Shown one piece after another: positions 42,419 to 46,531 of a DNA stretch of 46,531 nt (its first letter is position 1; every line of letters starts with the position of its first letter). This stretch comes from a virus: IMG/VR virus record IMGVR_UViG_3300033064_001379, positions 1 through 46,531 of that record; one strand, 5' to 3'. The notes under the pieces are model-generated. The model did not search any database, was not told the DNA's origin, and saw nothing but the letters and a program-made list of their open reading frames with translations. A program made the translations under genes and the position numbers.

Positions 42419-42481
42419 TAGCATGGCTTTGCGACGATCTGTTAATTTTATCATTGACAATTTAATTGAAAAAACTATCCT
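42419..42481 (+). promoter_or_regulatory. Promoter(s) of the rightward recombination operon, with operator
   Basis: TTGACA (42454-42459), 16 nt, TATCCT (42476-42481) puts the start 7 nt later, at the ATG of 42489, again leaderless. The shared motif TTGCGACGATCTGTTAAT lies upstream at 42429-42446. A second, weaker TAGCAT-18-TAATTT promoter overlaps it at 42419-42448. Confidence 0.65.
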
Positions 42482-42488
42482 TGTGGGC

Positions 42489-42713
42489 ATGGAAGAATGT
42501 TCAAACTGCAAATTCATCAGGAAGCCGAATAAGGATGTTGGGAGCGGGTGGTGTCAACGATACCCGCCTAAAGTTGTTGTGGCGCAATACCCAAACCATG
42601 ACATGGCTCCGATTTATACCAGCGAACATCCTTGGGTAGACGGGGCGCATTGGTGTGGCGAGTTTAAGCACAGGATGCTTGTTCAGAGAGGAAATAAAAT
42701 TGAAGCACGTTAA
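42489..42713 (+). CDS. Small Cys-rich protein
   Basis: A 74-aa protein with ECSNCKFIRKPNKDVGSGWC, RYPPKVV, and AHWCGEF: the same four-Cys pattern as the 31819 protein, probably zinc-binding. First gene of the operon; no ribosome site, consistent with leaderless initiation. Confidence 0.65.
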   Translation: MEECSNCKFIRKPNKDVGSGWCQRYPPKVVVAQYPNHDMAPIYTSEHPWVDGAHWCGEFKHRMLVQRGNKIEAR

Positions 42714-42798
42714 GGAAGCCTTTGATTTTGTCACCGGCTTGATCTCCATGGCACTCGCCGTCGGTGTCGTTGTCTATATTGCCGGGGCTATTTTCTAA
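42700..42798 (+). CDS. 32-aa membrane protein, TTG start
   Basis: Begins TTG at 42700 with GAGAGGAAA 8 nt upstream, and reads KHVKEAFDFVTGLISMALAV followed by GVVVYIAGAIF: one hydrophobic segment. It overlaps the previous gene and stops one base before the next ATG, so it fills the operon exactly. Function unknown. Confidence 0.5.
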   Translation: MKHVKEAFDFVTGLISMALAVGVVVYIAGAIF

Positions 42799-43668
42799 AT
42801 GCTCGAATTTCTGGAAAACATGCATGACAAGATAACACTTCGGCCATCGTCTCTGCCGTCGTGGACCGACTGTGAGAGGCGCACCGCGGCAAATCTCTTC
42901 CGGCCCCTGATCACCGCTGCCGGCTTCACCATCAATTATAATCGGAACAATATCGGGGCCACCATCGGAACGGCCACCCACAAGGGCGCGTCCACGATGC
43001 TTGAGCATAAGATGAAGACGGGGGAGATAGGCCGTGAATCCGACGCTCAGGACGCTGCGCTTGCTGAATTTGATGAAGATCTCGAAGAAGGGGTTATGTG
43101 GGACGAGGTTACGGGCGGGCGGAACGAAGGCCAGAAACAAATCATCCGCATGGTCCACACCTACAAAGATCAGGTTGCTCCGAAGATCGAACCGATTGCC
43201 GTTGAGCAACGCCTGAACTGCGATCTTGGCGACGGATTCGTTATTTCCGGCCAAGCCGACGCTATTGTTATGGAGCCCGGGACGGTCAGGGATCTCAAGA
43301 CCGGCAAGATTAAACGGTCCAATGCATCCCAGATCGGGGCCTACTCTCTTATAAGGCGGGCTCCCGGTCGCGATATGGATATCCAAAAGCTCTTGGAGGA
43401 TTACATCCCGAGGGTCCGGATCTCGAAACCCCAGCCGCCAGCCGAGGAAATCTCCTATAATGTCCACGCTTCCGAGCAGGAGGCATTCGAGATCATCAAG
43501 GATATGAAATGGAAGCTTTCCAATTTCCTTGAGAGGCTGGCAAAACAGGATCATACAGCCCCGCCCGAATATGCGTTTCGGGCCAACCCGCAATCCATGC
43601 TTTGCTCGGATAAATACTGTCCGGTATTCGGTACGGATTTTTGTCGCTTACACAAAGGAGCTATTTGA
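42799..43668 (+). CDS. PD-(D/E)XK nuclease with Fe-S cluster (Cas4/RecB-like)
   Basis: The 289-aa protein has GQADAIVMEPGTVRDLKTGK, the D-x(n)-(D/E)xK nuclease core, and four cysteines in the AddB/Dna2/Cas4 arrangement: Cys25 and a C-terminal CSDKYCPVFGTDFC. Such enzymes resect DNA ends. It is followed by a probable annealing protein, so the two likely act as a RecE/RecT-type recombination pair. Confidence 0.8.
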   Translation: MLEFLENMHDKITLRPSSLPSWTDCERRTAANLFRPLITAAGFTINYNRNNIGATIGTATHKGASTMLEHKMKTGEIGRESDAQDAALAEFDEDLEEGVMWDEVTGGRNEGQKQIIRMVHTYKDQVAPKIEPIAVEQRLNCDLGDGFVISGQADAIVMEPGTVRDLKTGKIKRSNASQIGAYSLIRRAPGRDMDIQKLLEDYIPRVRISKPQPPAEEISYNVHASEQEAFEIIKDMKWKLSNFLERLAKQDHTAPPEYAFRANPQSMLCSDKYCPVFGTDFCRLHKGAI

Positions 43669-43670
43669 AA

Positions 43671-44843
43671 ATGGCAGAAGATCAGTTTGACGAGGCCCCG
43701 CCGCTGGGGATGCCCGGAAGGGATCACGAGAAACTTGGGGAGCAAGAAAGCGTAAGCGGATTCGCGGGGCAGTTGGTTACGCAACCCGCCGCGCCGTCTA
43801 CCTTCCAGACCCAAGGCTTTATGATGACGGCCAAGGCTGTCGAAGTTCACCGCAATCACCGCATGATCATGGCGAACCTGAAATCCTTGTGTGCCGCCAA
43901 CGGAGCCCGCTACGTCTACTCGTGGGAAGTCAAAGACAACCGGCGCAAGCGGAAAGTCACCATCGAAGGCCCCACGATCAAGATGGCGAACGATCTCGCG
44001 CGGATCTACGGCAACTGCTTCTCGGGCATTGTTGAGGTCAAGATCCATCCCACCCACTGGGAATATCTCGCCCTCTTCCTTGATCTGGAAACCGGCTACA
44101 ACACCACGCGCCCGTTCATGCAGCGCCGGAACCAGAGCGCCGGTATGAAGGACTCGGGCCGGGAAGAAGACATCGCCTTCCAGATTGGCGCGTCCAAGGC
44201 GATCAGGAACGTGACCGTCAACGCTCTCGGATCCTACGTGGATTACTGCATGGAGGAATCGAAAAAGAACCTTCTGGATTGGGTCACGGCCAACAAGGAT
44301 AAGGCCATCGCCTACGTCGAGGGGAAGGCGGTCGAATACAACATCCCCATGGTTTCCATTGAGGCCGTCCTTGGTCGCAAGAAAGCCCAGTGGACACCGC
44401 GCAACGTGGCCATGATCACCATGCAGCTTCGCTCCGTTGACGAGGGGATGGCGTCTGCAGATGACATGTTCCCGACGGCTGGCGATGCCGAGAAGATCCT
44501 GAAAGAAACTGACAGCAAGGAAAAGGCGGAGGACAAGCCTTCCGGCGAGGATAAAAAGCCCGTACCCGCCCAGACAACCATCGAAGCAGAGGCCGATAAA
44601 CCGGAAGCCGCCGCTGATCCTACTCCCGAGCCCGCGAAACGCAAACGCGGACGCCCACCCAAAGCTGAGACTGAGGCCAAGAAAGAAGCCGAGGCCGCAG
44701 CCGCCAAGGGAAAACCGGAAGTTCCCGCCGAAGAAGCCCCGGAGCCCGAACCCGAGGCCAACGAAGAGCCGCCAATTGATGACGGTGTTCCCGAAGAGTT
44801 GGCCGGCGAAGCCCCGTCCGACGAAGGGCTTGAGTTCGACTAA
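43671..44843 (+). CDS. Putative single-strand annealing / recombination protein
   Basis: A 390-aa protein. The first ~220 residues contain EGPTIKMANDLARIYGN, EYLALFLDLETGYN and IGASKAIRNVTVNALGSYV, resembling a phage recombination-protein family that sits beside RecB-like nucleases. The rest is a Glu/Pro/Ala-rich tail with an AT-hook (KRKRGRPPK) that could hold DNA. AAGGAG lies upstream of the ATG at 43671. Confidence 0.65.
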   Translation: MAEDQFDEAPPLGMPGRDHEKLGEQESVSGFAGQLVTQPAAPSTFQTQGFMMTAKAVEVHRNHRMIMANLKSLCAANGARYVYSWEVKDNRRKRKVTIEGPTIKMANDLARIYGNCFSGIVEVKIHPTHWEYLALFLDLETGYNTTRPFMQRRNQSAGMKDSGREEDIAFQIGASKAIRNVTVNALGSYVDYCMEESKKNLLDWVTANKDKAIAYVEGKAVEYNIPMVSIEAVLGRKKAQWTPRNVAMITMQLRSVDEGMASADDMFPTAGDAEKILKETDSKEKAEDKPSGEDKKPVPAQTTIEAEADKPEAAADPTPEPAKRKRGRPPKAETEAKKEAEAAAAKGKPEVPAEEAPEPEPEANEEPPIDDGVPEELAGEAPSDEGLEFD

Positions 44844-44851
44844 CATTTACG

Positions 44852-44886
44852 AGGGGGCGGTAAGGCCCGTCCCCTTTATTTTTTTA
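44852..44886 (+). terminator. Rho-independent terminator
   Basis: AGGGGGCGG-taagg-CCCGTCCCCT stem followed by TTATTTTTTT. It ends the nuclease/annealing transcript; downstream genes may need read-through. Confidence 0.75.
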
Positions 44887-44909
44887 TTACCCGACGAATG
44901 GAAGAGACA

Positions 44910-45218
44910 ATGGCCGACAAATGTCCTGAATGCGGATCGCCACCGGGAGAGTGCTGGTCACAGTCTGGGAGTATGGGGGGAAATCCATCGTGCTACAGGA
45001 AAAGGGCTATGATTGAACCATACGGTGAATACGAAATGGTTAACGGTGGAGTCGTCAACCGGCTGGTAGACGAAATCAAACGTCTGCGGGCCATCCTCAA
45101 CCCGTCTACGTGGACGAAGGCCCAGCGCGAGGCGTGGGCTCTATCTCTGCCTAACTCAAAAACTCAGGAAGCTTTCGACGCACTTATTGCAGCATCAGAA
45201 AAAGGACCGGAAGAATGA
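44910..45218 (+). CDS. Zinc-finger hypothetical protein
   Basis: A 102-aa protein starting MADKCPECGSPPGECWSQSG, with later Cys; then a helical section (RLVDEIKRLRAILN). GGAAGAG precedes the ATG at 44910. It couples by ATGA to the DnaQ gene. Confidence 0.6.
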   Translation: MADKCPECGSPPGECWSQSGSMGGNPSCYRKRAMIEPYGEYEMVNGGVVNRLVDEIKRLRAILNPSTWTKAQREAWALSLPNSKTQEAFDALIAASEKGPEE

Positions 45219-45838
45219 CCACTTTACTTTTCTTCGATACAGAGACAAACGGCCTCCCCATCTGGGACCGGCATTCTGATCACCCTGACCAGCCCCGGAT
45301 CGTTGAGTTGGCGGCTGTTCTGGCCGAGTTCGACGGCGAGAAGCTGATCGAATATTGCAGCATGTCCACCGTCATCAAACCCGACGGCTGGGGGATTCCT
45401 GATAATCTGGTTGAGATCCACGGGATCACCAATGACATCGCGGCAAAATACGGGATGCCCATCAAGACGGCCCTCGACGCCTTTATGGGGATGTGGGACC
45501 GCTGTAACATGCGCGTGGCCCACTCCGAGCCGTTTGACTGCCGGATGATCAGGGGCGAAACGATCCGCCTCTACGGTCGCGAGGTTGGAGATCTCTGGAA
45601 GGCCGGGGAATCCTTCGACACCATGCAGAAGTGCCGCCCCATCGTGAAGGCCCTGAACGCCAAGGGCAAGGTGAAGCCGCCGAAGCTCACGGAATGCTTT
45701 GAGTTTTTCACCGGCCACCCGATGACCGCGGCCCATGGCGCGCTCTCCGACGTTCAGGCTTGCATGACGGTCTACGAACACCTGACCATAGCGCTGGACG
45801 ATGCGGCGGCGAATAAGAACGATGATCTTATCGCCTAA
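45215..45838 (+). CDS. DnaQ-like 3'-5' exonuclease (DEDDh)
   Basis: The 207-aa protein has the three exonuclease motifs: LLFFDTETNGLP (Exo I, D and E), MRVAHSEPFDCRMI (Exo II), and HGALSDVQACM (Exo III, HxAxxD). It may proofread or trim DNA during replication and recombination. ATGA overlap with the upstream gene. Confidence 0.85.
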   Translation: MTTLLFFDTETNGLPIWDRHSDHPDQPRIVELAAVLAEFDGEKLIEYCSMSTVIKPDGWGIPDNLVEIHGITNDIAAKYGMPIKTALDAFMGMWDRCNMRVAHSEPFDCRMIRGETIRLYGREVGDLWKAGESFDTMQKCRPIVKALNAKGKVKPPKLTECFEFFTGHPMTAAHGALSDVQACMTVYEHLTIALDDAAANKNDDLIA

Positions 45839-45839
45839 A

Positions 45840-46103
45840 ATGTCCGTTGGAACATGCGCCGATTGCCGGTGGAATTTCGGTGCTGGCGATGACCTGTTCT
45901 GCTACGAGCCGCTTGTCGGGAACGAGGTTTCCCCCGGCGATACGTGCGAGGAATGGGAACCGTCACCTAACGATACACCGGGCCTTGATAAATGCCCCGG
46001 ATGCGGTGGACCCGCCGACAACGGGCATGATCGTGAGTTTCCGCCGAATCCGTATTACTGCACCAAGTGCCAAGCGTCCGTTTGTGGAAGGGAAATCCGA
46101 TGA
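45840..46103 (+). CDS. Cys-rich double zinc-ribbon protein
   Basis: An 87-aa protein from the ATG at 45840: N-terminal TCADCRWNFGAGDDLFCYE..GDTCEEW, then a CPGCGG..YYCTKC ribbon. The first half matches the Cys pattern of the 31819 and 42489 proteins. No ribosome site is obvious; coupling to DnaQ is likely. Confidence 0.55.
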   Translation: MSVGTCADCRWNFGAGDDLFCYEPLVGNEVSPGDTCEEWEPSPNDTPGLDKCPGCGGPADNGHDREFPPNPYYCTKCQASVCGREIR

Positions 46104-46315
46104 AACTTAAACCATGCCCGTTTTGTGGGAACACGCCCGACGAAGATAGCCACTACATTAATCAAGGAACCAAATGGGGCGGCATTCTTTGCTGCATACT
46201 GGGGCCAGAAGTTCGCACCAGCTACCAAAAGTGGCCGTATTTCAAGGAGGCTGCGATTAAGGAATGGAATACTCGCGCACCATTGTCCCTCAAAGACGAT
46301 AGCGGGCAGGATTAG
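46100..46315 (+). CDS. Lar-type restriction alleviation-like protein
   Basis: A 71-aa protein with LKPCPFCGNTPDED at the N-terminus and AAIKEWNTRAP near the C-terminus, the standard pattern of the Lar restriction-alleviation family (CPFCG..W..WNTR). It may lessen type I restriction. Coupled by ATGA to the upstream gene. Confidence 0.75.
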   Translation: MKLKPCPFCGNTPDEDSHYINQGTKWGGILCCILGPEVRTSYQKWPYFKEAAIKEWNTRAPLSLKDDSGQD

Positions 46316-46327
46316 GGGCTTTTCGGA

Positions 46328-46414
46328 ATGGCTAAACCATTGATCGCATTGAGTACGAAACCCTTGGGCGATTGCTGTTCGTTATCGTATGAGTTGGGTG
46401 TATCAAAATGCTGA
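46328..46414 (+). CDS. Possible 28-aa peptide
   Basis: A short frame, MAKPLIALSTKPLGDC..., overlapping the next start. No good ribosome site spacing; retained only because it fills the gap between coupled genes. Confidence 0.3.
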   Translation: MAKPLIALSTKPLGDCCSLSYELGVSKC

Positions 46415-46531
46415 TCGAAATTGAGTTTCAGGATGACGTTCCGATGGGCATGGCGAAGATACTGATTGCTGCCTTGCACGGTCACATTGACCTGTTCTGT
46501 ATGGCGGTGAAGATGAAGGTAACTTTCGAGG
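46408..46531 (+). CDS. Hypothetical protein (partial)
   Basis: Starts MLIEIEFQDDVPMGMAKILI and runs off the window. Beta strand then helix; too short to assign. Confidence 0.55.
   Translation, partial: MLIEIEFQDDVPMGMAKILIAALHGHIDLFCMAVKMKVTFE

Noticed and set aside
43551-44846. 431-codon minus-strand frame
   Set aside because: Shadow of the nuclease and annealing genes on the plus strand; composition is unnatural (Gly/Phe/Arg-rich).

Overview
The window is a stretch of a tailed-phage (or prophage) genome, most likely a short-tailed, P22-like virion type infecting a Gram-negative, possibly alphaproteobacterial, host. The evidence is an Sf6-like small terminase, a large terminase, a P22-sized portal, an N4gp56-type capsid, a gp4-like adaptor, a gp10-like tail protein, no sheath, tail tube or tape measure, and a giant polyvalent ejection protein. 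Host assignment rests only on gene style (Tat signal, LPS-type glycosyltransferases, small HTH regulator) and is weak.

Layout. Positions 1-28,040 form a long leftward virion operon: Tat-signal protein and small proteins, terminase large subunit (with intein), portal, scaffold, capsid (with group I intron), sugar-transferase block, tail adaptor, tail proteins, ejection proteins and the partial polyvalent protein. Positions 28,062-29,560 carry no convincing gene but hold a 0.8 kb array of two alternating short boxes. TerS follows on the minus strand. A rightward operon of small early genes with a sliding-clamp-like protein runs from 30,412 to 34,329, with a second, opposite-facing box array at 33,423-33,680. 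From 36,553 leftward lies a Nop/IS110-C-terminal-like protein gene followed by small genes and an ASCH protein. From 42,362 leftward is a replication block: regulator, tRNA, RuvC-like resolvase, DNA methylase, DnaB helicase with intein, and an initiator gene containing iterons. From 42,489 rightward is a recombination block: Fe-S PD-(D/E)XK nuclease, annealing protein, DnaQ exonuclease and zinc-ribbon proteins.

The main discovery candidate is a TIGR-Tas-like RNA-guided system. Two arrays (about 22 and 7 units) are built from an 8-nt edge box GGCDCGCT, a variable segment of about 9 nt, a 9-nt loop box around GGRTG, and a variable segment of about 10 nt, giving a basic unit of exactly 36 nt. 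The 306-aa protein at 35,633-36,553 looks like the C-terminal half of IS110 transposases but has no nuclease domain. This is the architecture described in 2025 for tandem interspaced guide RNA arrays and nuclease-less Tas proteins.

An 18-bp motif (consensus NTGCGACRNTCTGTTAAY) recurs at six promoter regions: array 1 / virion operon, TerS, the early operon, tas, and both sides of the HTH regulator. This suggests that the guide array, its protein and the lysis/lysogeny-type switch are co-regulated. Three essential genes (capsid, TerL, DnaB) each carry a self-splicing element with a LAGLIDADG endonuclease.
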